Assembly: GCA_903908065.1 (NCBI GenBank)
Contig: CAIVQO010000042.1
Location: 62,001 to 126,000, forward strand
From: an uncultured beta proteobacterium
Lineage (GTDB): Bacteria; Pseudomonadota; Gammaproteobacteria; Burkholderiales; Rhodocyclaceae
DNA length: 64,000 bases
Reading direction: 5' to 3'
Shown here: piece after piece, positions 35,728 to 43,532 of the stretch
Layout: each line of letters starts with the position of its first letter
How positions within the stretch are numbered: position 1 is the stretch's first letter
Translations under genes and position numbers: made by a program
Notes under the pieces: generated by a model
What the model was told of the DNA's origin: nothing
Seen by the model: only the letters and a program-made list of their open reading frames with translations
The model's database searches: none

Positions 35728-36455
35728 TACCAATCTCCCCAAAGTGCCATCATTGCCGCCACGGCGCCCAATCCGGCGGTTTCGGTGCGCAATACGCGCG
35801 GCCCCAGCCCGATGGCATGGAAGCCGGCGGCGCGCGCCGCCAGGATTTCAGCGTCCTCGAATCCTCCCTCGGGACCGACCAGCAGGCTGATCGGAGCCTC
35901 GGCGGGCGCCAAGTCGCGCAGGCGGGCGGCAACCCCCGGCGCACAAACCAGACGCAGCCCATTCTCCTGCGCGGCCATGCCAAGGTATTGCGTCAGATCA
36001 AGGATAGGCGCGACGGCGGGAACCCGGTTGCGTCCGGATTGCTCGCAGGCGGCGATGGCGACATTGCGCCAGTGTTCGACCCGGCGCTCGGCGCGCTCGC
36101 CGGCAAGCCGGATCACGCTGCGTTTGGCGGCCACCGGCTGGATGCGCCGCACGCCGAGTTCGACCGCCTTTTGCACCACGAAATCCATCTTGTCGCTGGA
36201 CGGCAGCGCCTGCACCAGGGTCAGGTCGAGCGGCGGCTCGCAATCGCGGTCCTCGAATGTTTCGAGGGTGGCGCGCAGGCTCTTGCCGGCCGGATGAAGG
36301 CTTGCCCGCCACTGTCCGCCACGTCCGTCGAACAGGATCGCCGTGTCGCCAGCGCCGACTCTCAGGACTTTCAGGGCATGGTGTGCAGCTTCCGCCGTCA
36401 GTTCGACGTGGGCGCCGGGATGCAAAGGGAATGGGCAGAAGAACCTCGGTATCAT
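35727..36455 (-). CDS. rsmE: 16S rRNA (uracil-1498-N3)-methyltransferase RsmE
   Basis: 242 residues. An N-terminal PUA-like domain (MIPRFFCPFPLHPGAHVELT ... VLRVGAGDTAILFDGRGG) is followed by a SPOUT methyltransferase domain with the knot motifs LLVGPEGGFEDAEI and LGPRVLRTETAG. It methylates U1498 of 16S rRNA at the decoding site. It heads the minus-strand operon ending in yggX. Its codons for about residues 31-41 contain copy B of the dispersed repeat, yet the protein reads as a normal RsmE there, so the similarity may partly reflect the coding constraint. Confidence 0.95.
   Translation of the reverse strand: MIPRFFCPFPLHPGAHVELTAEAAHHALKVLRVGAGDTAILFDGRGGQWRASLHPAGKSLRATLETFEDRDCEPPLDLTLVQALPSSDKMDFVVQKAVELGVRRIQPVAAKRSVIRLAGERAERRVEHWRNVAIAACEQSGRNRVPAVAPILDLTQYLGMAAQENGLRLVCAPGVAARLRDLAPAEAPISLLVGPEGGFEDAEILAARAAGFHAIGLGPRVLRTETAGLGAVAAMMALWGDW
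36335..36366 (+). repeat. Dispersed ~30-bp repeat, copy B (inside rsmE)
   Basis: GGATCGCCGTGTCGCCAGCG followed by CCGACTCTCAGG. It is nearly identical to copy C at 43496-43530 over about 28 of 30 bases, but lies within the coding part of rsmE (antisense to it). Confidence 0.5.
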
Positions 36456-36463
36456 GGACGGAT

Positions 36464-36504
36464 TATCCCACTGGGGGATACCGATTCCCCGCTTTTGCGG
36501 GGAA
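36464..36504. other. Two adjacent hairpins in the rsmE / thioredoxin-like divergent region
   Basis: A short inverted repeat TATCCCA...GGGATA (about 36464-36480) is followed by an 8-bp perfect hairpin TTCCCCGC-TTTT-GCGGGGAA (36485-36504). It lies in the leader of the plus-strand gene at 36533, and no T tract follows. It could affect transcript folding or stability; no specific role can be assigned. Confidence 0.4.
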
Positions 36505-36532
36505 CCCCATCACCATAATCCGGAAGCCGCGC

Positions 36533-37090
36533 ATGGTCAGCCTTTCCCCACCTGTTTGCGATTTTGGTCGTCCGGCCATCGATTTCGATCTGCCCGGCGT
36601 GGATGGTCGTCGCCACACCCTGGCCAGCGCGCGCGGCCCCAATGGGCTGCTGCTGATGTTCATCTGCAATCATTGCCCCTACGTCAAGGCCGTGCTCGAC
36701 CGGATCATCCGCGATACCCGTGAGCTGGCAACGCTTGGCATTGCCAGCATTGCGGTCATGAGCAACGATCCGAGCGATTATCCGGAAGACTCCTGGGACA
36801 ACATGGTCGGGCTGGCGCGCAAACTGGACTTCCCGTTTCCCTACGTGCTCGACGAAACCCAAGCCGTGGCCAGGGCCTATGGCGCGGTGTGCACGCCCGA
36901 TTTCTTCGGCTACAACGCGAAGCTTGAACTGCAGTATCGCGGCCGCCTCGACGAGTCGCGCAAGGAGGCCGCACCCCCCACGGTGCGGCGGGACCTGTTC
37001 GAGGCGATGCGTGCCGTGGCGGAAACCGGGCAGGGGCCGCGGCAGCAGACGCCAGGCATCGGTTGCTCGATCAAGTGGCGCGAGGCATGA
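36533..37090 (+). CDS. Thioredoxin-like (AhpC/TSA-family) protein
   Basis: 185 residues, thioredoxin fold with the CxxC-type active site ICNHCPYVKA (C45, C48), preceded by DFDLPGVDGRRHTLAS, as in redoxin/AhpC-TSA proteins. VMSNDPSDYPEDSWDNM and GAVCTPDFFGYN are typical of the YbiS/resA-like cytoplasmic thioredoxin family. No signal peptide, so cytoplasmic thiol-disulfide or peroxide chemistry is likely. The stop overlaps the following gene (ATGA, 37087-37090). Confidence 0.88.
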   Translation: MVSLSPPVCDFGRPAIDFDLPGVDGRRHTLASARGPNGLLLMFICNHCPYVKAVLDRIIRDTRELATLGIASIAVMSNDPSDYPEDSWDNMVGLARKLDFPFPYVLDETQAVARAYGAVCTPDFFGYNAKLELQYRGRLDESRKEAAPPTVRRDLFEAMRAVAETGQGPRQQTPGIGCSIKWREA

Positions 37091-37593
37091 CCTCGCGGGC
37101 AGCGGCACTGGCGGTCCTGTTCTGCGCCGCGCTGCTGCCCGCTGTCGCCAGCGCCCAGATCAATAATCTGCTGATCCAGAGCCAGCCGGGCGGCAGCTTC
37201 CGGGTCTGGCACGCTGACGGCGTGTCGGTGCTCGACGACGACGAGGTGATGTTGCTGGAGTCGCTCGCCGAAATCGGCGGCAGCGCGCCGACGGCAAGTG
37301 CACTGGGGCCGGCGCGTGCGCTGCGCACCGCACAAGGCGTGATCATCGAGCTGATGGAGCAGACGCGCGACAGGGAGTTGCTGGTCGATCGCGATGCCTG
37401 CGGTCATGTGAAGACATGGCATGCCGAAGGTGTCACCCGCCTGAGCGAGGACCAGGCGACTGATCTGGTGATGGCCGCCCTGCCGGGCGGCGGACCGCGT
37501 CTCGTGCTCGACGCGGAACGCCATGCCAAGAGTTACCTGACCAACATCGGTGTCATGGTGGCGATCTGGAAGCCGCGTGCCGCCACCCGCTGA
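37087..37593 (+). CDS. Periplasmic protein of unknown function
   Basis: 168 residues with a clear signal peptide (MTSRAAALAVLFCAALLPAV...ASA before QINNLL). Two similar short segments, FRVWHADGVSVLDDDEVMLL (about 38-57) and KTWHAEGVTRLSEDQATDL (about 113-131), suggest an internal repeat. No domain I recognise. The 4-bp overlap with the thioredoxin-like gene suggests joint expression. Convergent with the GAF protein gene. Confidence 0.7.
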   Translation: MTSRAAALAVLFCAALLPAVASAQINNLLIQSQPGGSFRVWHADGVSVLDDDEVMLLESLAEIGGSAPTASALGPARALRTAQGVIIELMEQTRDRELLVDRDACGHVKTWHAEGVTRLSEDQATDLVMAALPGGGPRLVLDAERHAKSYLTNIGVMVAIWKPRAATR

Positions 37594-37615
37594 GCCTGGC
37601 CTATGCCGGCCAGGC
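37594..37615. terminator. Hairpin between convergent genes
   Basis: GCCTGGCC (37594-37601) and GGCCAGGC (37608-37615) form a perfect 8-bp stem with a 6-nt loop, right at the two convergent stop codons. A short CTTCTTC follows on the plus strand. Plausible bidirectional terminator without a strong T tract. Confidence 0.4.
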
Positions 37616-39205
37616 CTTCTTCAGCATCTGCAGGAACTCGGTCCGGGTGGTGACACGAATCGAAAGTTCGTTGTAGGGAAAGATCCGGTTCATGTTCTGG
37701 CGGTTGGCAGCATTCGCCGGATCGATGGTCACCAGCACGATGATGTTGCCATCGCGCGAATAGGGCAGCCACTCCTGTTCTTCGGCAACCCCCTTGGTGA
37801 TCTTCGAGGTCAGGTCGCGATTGGGTGACCACGTTCCCTCCTGCGGCTGATAGCGCAGGTTGAATTTCTTGCCGAGTGCGGTACCGATCTTCGCCAGCGG
37901 AACATTGAAGTCGTCCACCAGGACCGTTTCTATGTCCTTTGCCTTGCGCTGCGCCCAGCGCTGGGCCAGGTCGAGTTCGGTTTGCTCGATGATGCCTTGC
38001 TCGACGAGGGCCTCGTAGCGTTCCGGCAACATGGCCGAGGCCTGCATGCGCTTGGAAAGCGCGAGCGCGAGTGTGGAGGTCAGGGTCTCCAGGGCTTCTT
38101 CGGCCATCTTGTCGAAATGGCTGCCGCTGCGCTGGTTGATCAATTGCAGGACGCCAACCAGTTCCTTCAGCGATCCCTCGAGCAGGGGCGCCGCGAGCAT
38201 CTGCCTCGACCGGAAGCCGGTTGCGCCATCCACGCCGCTGAAGAAGTGGAGGTTGGGGTCGATGCGTTTCATTTCCTCCTTGTCTTCGAGGTCGTCGATG
38301 CGCAAGGCTTTCCTTGTCACGCCGACATAGCCTGCAATGCTGCGCCGGTCGAGGGGCAGGACCAGATCCTTGCTGGAATCGATTCCGCTCTTGACTCGCG
38401 AGACCAGGGCGCGCCGTTCCTTGTCGTGAACATAAAGCGTCACCCGCTCGCAGCTGAACAATTCGCTGATTTCGGCGGAAAGGCCAACCATGATCTGCGC
38501 CGCGTTGTCGGTGCCGTGGATCTTGTTGGTCAGTGCCTGAAGCCGCTTGGCAAAATCCAGGCGGTCCTGGGCACTGCTTTCCTGCGCCTGCGATGCCTCG
38601 TTTGGTTTTCCCGCCGCACTCGGTGCTTGCATCCGCTTCGACAGCGCCAGCGCCAGCGTCGTCGTCAGCGCTGCCACCCCTTCTTCGGCGACCTTGTCGA
38701 ATCGCCCGTCTACCCGCTGGTTTATGAGCTGCAGAACGCCCACCAGCGCCTTGTCCGGCCCTTGCAGCAGCGGAGCGGCGAGCATTTGCCTGGATTTGAA
38801 TCCGGTGACGCCGTCAACCCGGTTGAAGAATTGCAATTGCGGATCGATGCGTTTCAATTCCTCGGCATCGTCGAGGTTGTCAATGCGCACCGTGGTCTTG
38901 GTGGCGGCGACATAGCCTGCAATGCTTCGGTGATCCAGCGGCAGCACCAGGTCCTTGCTGGAATTTATGCCCGACTTGACGCGGGATACCAGCGCCTTGC
39001 GCTCGGGGTCGAACACGTACAGGGTGAGGCGCTCGCAGAGGAACAGGTCGCTGATCTCGGACGAGAGTTCGAGCATGATCTGATCGACATTGTCGGTGCC
39101 GTGGATCTTGTTCGTGAGTTCCTGCAGCTTCCGCGCAAAATCGAGCCGATCCTGCATCTGCTCGAGCGGGGTGGTTTGTGTCGGGTCGAACTGTGCTTCG
39201 CTCAT
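37601..39205 (-). CDS. Two-GAF sensor protein with GspE/MshE-type N-domain and no ATPase domain
   Basis: 534 residues. GAF 1 (about 15-190) and GAF 2 (about 210-385) are near duplicates: each has LTNKIHGTDN, CERxTLYV, SRVKSGI, SSKDLVLPLDHRSIAGYV-like and LVGVLQLINQR segments. The C-terminal part (about 395-534) matches the N-terminal domain of type II secretion/pilus ATPases (YEALVEQGIIEQTELDLAQ, then KIGTALGKKFNLRYQP). In related genomes such GAF-GspE_N segments are fused to an AAA ATPase. Here the gene stops before any Walker motif, so it looks like a stand-alone sensor or regulator. GGAGGA precedes the ATG. The ligand is unknown. Confidence 0.8.
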   Translation of the reverse strand: MSEAQFDPTQTTPLEQMQDRLDFARKLQELTNKIHGTDNVDQIMLELSSEISDLFLCERLTLYVFDPERKALVSRVKSGINSSKDLVLPLDHRSIAGYVAATKTTVRIDNLDDAEELKRIDPQLQFFNRVDGVTGFKSRQMLAAPLLQGPDKALVGVLQLINQRVDGRFDKVAEEGVAALTTTLALALSKRMQAPSAAGKPNEASQAQESSAQDRLDFAKRLQALTNKIHGTDNAAQIMVGLSAEISELFSCERVTLYVHDKERRALVSRVKSGIDSSKDLVLPLDRRSIAGYVGVTRKALRIDDLEDKEEMKRIDPNLHFFSGVDGATGFRSRQMLAAPLLEGSLKELVGVLQLINQRSGSHFDKMAEEALETLTSTLALALSKRMQASAMLPERYEALVEQGIIEQTELDLAQRWAQRKAKDIETVLVDDFNVPLAKIGTALGKKFNLRYQPQEGTWSPNRDLTSKITKGVAEEQEWLPYSRDGNIIVLVTIDPANAANRQNMNRIFPYNELSIRVTTRTEFLQMLKKAWPA

Positions 39206-39256
39206 TGGCTTCCTCCAATTCGCCCACCTCGCGATGGACGGGCAATGTTGATCAGG

Positions 39257-40234
39257 TCATGCTTCCGACGGGCGGGGCCGCGGCTCCTTCGATGCTGCCC
39301 TCCCGTTGGCACCGTCGAGTTGTCCGATTCTCTCCCAGATCAAGCGGGAGCCCTCCTTGTCCATGAAATCCACATAGGCTGTGGCCGCCGGCATAAGGCG
39401 CTTGTCGGTACGGTAGACCAGGCGCCATTGGCGATTCAACGGTGTCCCGGCCACGTTCAAACGGACGATCTTTCCGACAGAGCGCTCCAGGCCAATGGTA
39501 TGTTCGGAAATGAAGGAAATGCCGAGGCCGGCCATCACGGCCTGCTTGATCGTTTCGTTGCTGCCCAGCTCCATGGTAGCGCCCGCCGTTACGCCATGCT
39601 CGGCGAGAAAGCGCTCGAGCGCGCCGCGGGTTCCCGATCCCTGTTCCCGGATCAACAGGGTCTCCTCGCCCAGCTGGCGCGGCTCGATGCGGCGCTTTTG
39701 TGCCAATGGATGATCCGGGGCGGCGATGAACACCAGCGGATGATCGGCGAATACCTTGGCCACGGTTTCGAACTCGGAAGGCGGCGTGCCCATGATCGCC
39801 AGATCGATGTCGTTTTCTGCCAAATGCCGGACGATGGCGCCCCGGTTGTTGACGGTGAGTTGGATGTCGACACCCGGATGACGTCGGCGGAACTCGGCCA
39901 GCAATGATGGCGCGAAGTATTTGGCGGTACTCACCACGCCGATCTTCAATCGCCCGGACTCCACACCCTTGAGCGCGGCGAGCGCCTCGCTGGCCTCGCG
40001 CAACTGCTCCGCGATGCGCCGCGCCTGACGCGCGACTTCCTCGCCGGCGGCGGTGAGGCGCACCTTTTTGCCGGCCTGCTCGGTCAGCGGGAGCCCGGCC
40101 TGGTCTTCCAGCGCCTGTACCTGCATCGATACCGCCGGTTGCGTCAGGTGCAGTTCCTCGGCCGCACGCGAAAACGAAAGATGGCGGGCCACGGCCTCGA
40201 AGATCTTGAGCTGGCGCAAGGTGATGTTCTTCAT
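39257..40234 (-). CDS. cbbR: LysR-type regulator CbbR
   Basis: 325 residues. The winged HTH at about 1-60 (LRQLKIFEAVARHLSFSRAA, LTQPAVSMQVQALE) is followed by a LysR effector domain (about 92-295) with LKIGVVSTAKYFAPSLLAEF and GSNETIKQAVMAGLGISFIS, both typical of CbbR. CbbR activates Calvin-cycle operons in response to metabolites such as RuBP. The gene is divergent from cbbY and adjacent to the cbbM operon. A TAA-N7-TGA-N7-TTA site lies 56 bp before its start, consistent with autoregulation. Confidence 0.93.
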   Translation of the reverse strand: MKNITLRQLKIFEAVARHLSFSRAAEELHLTQPAVSMQVQALEDQAGLPLTEQAGKKVRLTAAGEEVARQARRIAEQLREASEALAALKGVESGRLKIGVVSTAKYFAPSLLAEFRRRHPGVDIQLTVNNRGAIVRHLAENDIDLAIMGTPPSEFETVAKVFADHPLVFIAAPDHPLAQKRRIEPRQLGEETLLIREQGSGTRGALERFLAEHGVTAGATMELGSNETIKQAVMAGLGISFISEHTIGLERSVGKIVRLNVAGTPLNRQWRLVYRTDKRLMPAATAYVDFMDKEGSRLIWERIGQLDGANGRAASKEPRPRPSEA

Positions 40235-40290
40235 GGCGGCCGGTTCCGGAAAAGCAGGAGGTGGTATCGAATATCATCTTATCACCGCCA

Positions 40291-40313
40291 TAAGAAACCA
40301 TGACTGGTCCTTA
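40291..40313. promoter_or_regulatory. Candidate CbbR operator, cbbR-cbbY intergenic region
   Basis: TAA (40291-40293), N7, TGA (40301-40303), N7, TTA (40311-40313), flanked by CCATAAG and CTTATGG which form an inverted repeat. A second CTTAT-N7-ATAAG palindrome overlaps its left side (40278-40294). A -10-like TATCCT (40329-40334) for cbbY lies 18 bp after the TTA. Confidence 0.7.
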
Positions 40314-40341
40314 TGGATGTACTGGGGCTATCCTGCGTGCC

Positions 40342-41112
40342 ATGCTCAAGGCACTGATCTTCGACGTCGATGGCACGCTCGCCGACACCGAGCGCGACGG
40401 CCACCGTCTGGCTTTCAACGCTGCCTTCAAGGAGGCCGGCCTGCCCTGGCACTGGGACGTCGCCACCTATGGGGAACTGCTGGCGGTGACCGGCGGCAAG
40501 GAACGCATGCTCCACTATGCCCGGCACCATGCGTCCGACCTGGCGGCGAAAAGCGGCTTCGACAACCTGGTGCGCAAGCTGCATATGCTGAAGACGGAGC
40601 ATTACGTGCAGCTGGTCCATGCCGGGAGCATTCCGCTGCGTCCCGGCGTCGGTCCGCTGATCCGCGAGGCCCGGGCCGCCGGGTTGCGGCTGGCGATCGC
40701 GACCACGACCTCGCCAGAAAATGTCTCGGCCCTGTTGCGCGCCAGCATGGCACCCGACGCCGAGGCCTGGTTCGAGGTGATCGGCGCTGGCGACGTGGTG
40801 CCGGCCAAGAAGCCCGCCCCCGACATCTACCTTTGGGTGCTCGAACGCCTAGGCCTGCCGGCTCACGACTGCCTGGCACTGGAGGATTCGGGCAACGGAC
40901 TCAAGGCGGCGCTGGGCGCCGGGCTGACAACGGTGGTGACCGACGGCGAATACACGCGCGACCACGATTTCAGCGGCGCCTGCGCCGTGCTGTCCGATCT
41001 CGGCGCACCCGAGCGGCCGGCCCGGGCGCGGGTAGGCGACATGGGCGGCAAGGCCTGCGTCGACCTCGCCTTGCTGCGAACGTGGCACGCGCAAGCTATC
41101 AATAAAAAATGA
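40342..41112 (+). CDS. cbbY: CbbY-family HAD phosphatase
   Basis: 256 residues. HAD motif I DVDGTLADTE is at residues 8-17, motif II ATTTS at about 114-118, motif III VVPAKKPAPDIY at about 153-164, and motif IV ALEDSGNG at about 179-186. CbbY removes xylulose-1,5-bisphosphate, a RuBisCO inhibitor formed by misfire reactions, so its place beside cbbR and cbbM fits. The ATG is at 40342; the frame is open 42 bp upstream, but the conserved LKALIFDVDGT begins here. Ends about 110 bp before cbbM. Confidence 0.93.
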   Translation: MLKALIFDVDGTLADTERDGHRLAFNAAFKEAGLPWHWDVATYGELLAVTGGKERMLHYARHHASDLAAKSGFDNLVRKLHMLKTEHYVQLVHAGSIPLRPGVGPLIREARAAGLRLAIATTTSPENVSALLRASMAPDAEAWFEVIGAGDVVPAKKPAPDIYLWVLERLGLPAHDCLALEDSGNGLKAALGAGLTTVVTDGEYTRDHDFSGACAVLSDLGAPERPARARVGDMGGKACVDLALLRTWHAQAINKK

Positions 41113-41121
41113 TGGTGATGA

Positions 41122-41164
41122 TAAAAAATAGTGACTTTGATTTATGAATTAGCGTGGCTATGAT
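41122..41164 (+). promoter_or_regulatory. Candidate CbbR operator and promoter of cbbMQO
   Basis: TAA (41122-41124), N7, TGA (41132-41134), N7, TTA (41142-41144), the same layout as at 40291 and 45901. A promoter overlaps: TTGATT (41137-41142), 16 bp, TATGAT (41159-41164). The -10 starts 17 bp after the first base of TTA. Leader to cbbM about 50 nt. Confidence 0.75.
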
Positions 41165-41220
41165 GGCCTCCATGTCATACCTGAAGCGTCAAGCGACGCA
41201 TTGAAACCGAGGAGAAACGA

Positions 41221-42600
41221 ATGGATCAATCGAACCGCTATGCCGACCTGAGCCTGAAAGAGGAAGACCTGATCAAGGGCGGCAAGCACATCCTGGTGGC
41301 CTACAAGATGAAGCCCAAGGCGGGCACCGGCTACCTGGAAGGCGCGGCCCACTTTGCCGCCGAGTCGTCGACCGGCACCAACGTCGAGGTGTCCACCACC
41401 GACGATTTCACCAAGGGCGTCGATGCGTTGGTCTACCACATCGACGAGGCGACCGAGGAAATGCGCATCGCCTATCCGATCGACCTGTTCGACCGCAACA
41501 TCACCGACGGCCGCATGATGCTGGTGTCCTTTCTGACGCTGGTGATCGGCAACAACCAGGGCATGGGCGACATCGAGCACGCCAAGATGTACGACTTCTA
41601 CATGCCCGAGCGCGCGATCCAGCTGTTCGACGGCCCGGCCAAGGACATCTCCGACCTGTGGCGCATCCTCGGGCGTCCGATCAAGGACGGCGGCTACATT
41701 GCCGGCACCATCATCAAGCCCAAGCTCGGCCTGCGTCCCGAGCCCTTCGCTGCGGCGGCCTACCAGTTCTGGCTCGGCGGCGACTTCATCAAGAACGACG
41801 AGCCGCAGGGCAACCAGGTCTTCTGCCCGGCGAAGAAGGTGTATCCGCTGGTCTATGACGCGATGAAGCGCGCCATGGACGAAACCGGCGAGGCCAAGAT
41901 CTTCTCGGCCAACATCACCGCCGACGACCACTACGAGATGCTGGCGCGTGCCGACTTCATCCTCGAGACCTTCGGCCCCGACGCCGACAAGGTGGCCTTC
42001 CTGGTCGACGGCTACGTTGGCGGCCCGGGCATGATCACCACCGCCCGCCGCCAGTACCCGAACCAGTACCTGCACTACCACCGCGCCGGCCACGGCGCCG
42101 TTACTTCGCCCAGCGCCAAACGCGGCTACACCGCCTATGTGCTGGCCAAGATGAGCCGCCTGCAGGGCGCTTCCGGCATCCACGTCGGAACCATGGGCTA
42201 CGGCAAGATGGAGGGCGATGCGGACGACCGCGCCATCGCCTACATCATCGAGCGCGACGAGTACCAGGGCCCGGCCTACTACCAGAAGTGGTATGGCATG
42301 AAGCCGACCACGCCGATCATTTCCGGCGGCATGAACGCGCTGCGCCTGCCCGGCTTCTTCGAGAACCTCGGCCACGGCAACGTGATCAACACGGCGGGCG
42401 GCGGCTCCTACGGCCACATCGATTCCCCCGCGGCCGGTGCCAAGTCGTTGCGCCAGGCCTACGAATGCTGGAAGGCTGGTGCCGACCCGATCCAGTACGC
42501 GAAGGAGCACAAGGAATTCGCCCGCGCCTTCGAATCCTTCCCCAAGGATGCCGACAAGCTCTTCCCCGGCTGGCGCGAGAAGATCGGCGCGCACAAGTAA
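41221..42600 (+). CDS. cbbM: Ribulose-1,5-bisphosphate carboxylase/oxygenase, form II
   Basis: 459 residues, ungapped with the Rhodospirillum rubrum-type form II enzyme at all key residues. K166 is in IIKPKLG; the carbamylated K191 with D193 and E194 is in [14 protein letters not shown]; the loop-6 lysine K329 is in [13 protein letters not shown]. No small subunit gene accompanies it, as expected for form II. AGGAG precedes the ATG. It fixes CO2 onto RuBP in the cytoplasm. Form II enzymes have low CO2/O2 specificity, suggesting use at low oxygen or high CO2. A terminator follows before cbbQ. Confidence 0.98.
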   Translation: MDQSNRYADLSLKEEDLIKGGKHILVAYKMKPKAGTGYLEGAAHFAAESSTGTNVEVSTTDDFTKGVDALVYHIDEATEEMRIAYPIDLFDRNITDGRMMLVSFLTLVIGNNQGMGDIEHAKMYDFYMPERAIQLFDGPAKDISDLWRILGRPIKDGGYIAGTIIKPKLGLRPEPFAAAAYQFWLGGDFIKNDEPQGNQVFCPAKKVYPLVYDAMKRAMDETGEAKIFSANITADDHYEMLARADFILETFGPDADKVAFLVDGYVGGPGMITTARRQYPNQYLHYHRAGHGAVTSPSAKRGYTAYVLAKMSRLQGASGIHVGTMGYGKMEGDADDRAIAYIIERDEYQGPAYYQKWYGMKPTTPIISGGMNALRLPGFFENLGHGNVINTAGGGSYGHIDSPAAGAKSLRQAYECWKAGADPIQYAKEHKEFARAFESFPKDADKLFPGWREKIGAHK

Positions 42601-42616
42601 GTCGCGACGAACGACA

Positions 42617-42640
42617 ATCCCCGCCGCGGCGGGGATTTTT
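42617..42640 (+). terminator. Rho-independent terminator between cbbM and cbbQ
   Basis: ATCCCCGCC (42617-42625) and GGCGGGGAT (42628-42636) form a 9-bp stem with a tight loop, followed by TTTTT to 42640. Likely a partial terminator keeping cbbQO expression below cbbM. Confidence 0.85.
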
Positions 42641-42687
42641 CGCCGGCTAAACCCGACTGTTTTTCTCGACCTTTGAGCGAGGCTGCG

Positions 42688-43491
42688 ATGTCGAACAAGG
42701 AACAATTCCTGGTCAAGAGCGAACCCTTCTACCAGGCCCAGGGCCGCGAGGTGAGCCTGTACGAGGCGGCCTATGCCGCGCGCCTGCCGGTGATGGTCAA
42801 GGGCCCCACCGGCTGCGGCAAGTCGCGCTTCGTCGAGTACATGGCCTGGAAGCTGGGCAAGCCGCTGGTCAGCGTGGCCTGCAACGAGGACATGACGGCC
42901 TCCGACCTGGTCGGCCGCTGGCTGCTCGATGCCGGCGGCACGCGTTGGCAGGACGGCCCGCTGACCACGGCGGCGCGCATTGGCGCGATCTGCTACCTTG
43001 ATGAAGTGGTCGAGGCGAGGCAGGACACGACGGTCGTCATCCATCCCCTGACCGACCACCGGCGAACCTTGCCGCTGGACAAGAAGGGCGAGGTGATCGA
43101 GGCCCATCCCGACTTCCAGCTCGTGATCTCCTACAACCCGGGCTACCAGTCGCTGATGAAGGACTTGAAGCAATCGACCAAGCAGCGCTTCACCGCCTTC
43201 GACTTCGATTACCCGGAGGCGGCGCTCGAAGCGCGCATCGTCGCCACCGAGACCGGCATCGACGAGGCCACGGCGGCGCGCCTGATCCAGGTGGCGCAGG
43301 CAGCGCGCAACCTCAAGGGCCATGGCCTCGACGAAGGCATCTCGACGCGCCTCGTGGTGTATGCCGCGAGCCTGATGCGGCGCGGCGTCGCCGCCAATGA
43401 CGCCTGCCGCATGGCGATGGCGCGGCCGATCACCGACGACGCCGACATCCGCGCCACGCTCGACAGCGCGATCGACAGCGTGTTCGGCTAG
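42688..43491 (+). CDS. cbbQ: RuBisCO activase subunit CbbQ (AAA+ MoxR family)
   Basis: 267 residues. Walker A GPTGCGKS is at 39-46 (MVKGPTGCGKSRFVEYMAWK), Walker B AICYLDEVVEARQD near 104-117, and sensor LVISYNPGYQ. CbbQ forms a hexameric ring that, with CbbO, removes inhibitory sugar phosphates from RuBisCO using ATP. The ATG at 42688 follows GAGG; a TTG five codons upstream is the only alternative. It lies 87 bp after cbbM, downstream of the terminator, and just before cbbO. Confidence 0.95.
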   Translation: MSNKEQFLVKSEPFYQAQGREVSLYEAAYAARLPVMVKGPTGCGKSRFVEYMAWKLGKPLVSVACNEDMTASDLVGRWLLDAGGTRWQDGPLTTAARIGAICYLDEVVEARQDTTVVIHPLTDHRRTLPLDKKGEVIEAHPDFQLVISYNPGYQSLMKDLKQSTKQRFTAFDFDYPEAALEARIVATETGIDEATAARLIQVAQAARNLKGHGLDEGISTRLVVYAASLMRRGVAANDACRMAMARPITDDADIRATLDSAIDSVFG

Positions 43492-43495
43492 GTCG

Positions 43496-43530
43496 GCCCG
43501 AAAGTCGGCGCTGACGACACGGCGATCCTG
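43496..43530 (-). repeat. Dispersed ~30-bp repeat, copy C (fills cbbQ-cbbO gap)
   Basis: On the plus strand CCCGAAAGTCGGCGCTGACG then ACACGGCGATCCTG, the reverse complement of the other copies. It occupies nearly all of the 41-bp gap between the cbbQ stop and the cbbO start. Confidence 0.7.
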
Positions 43531-43532
43531 AC

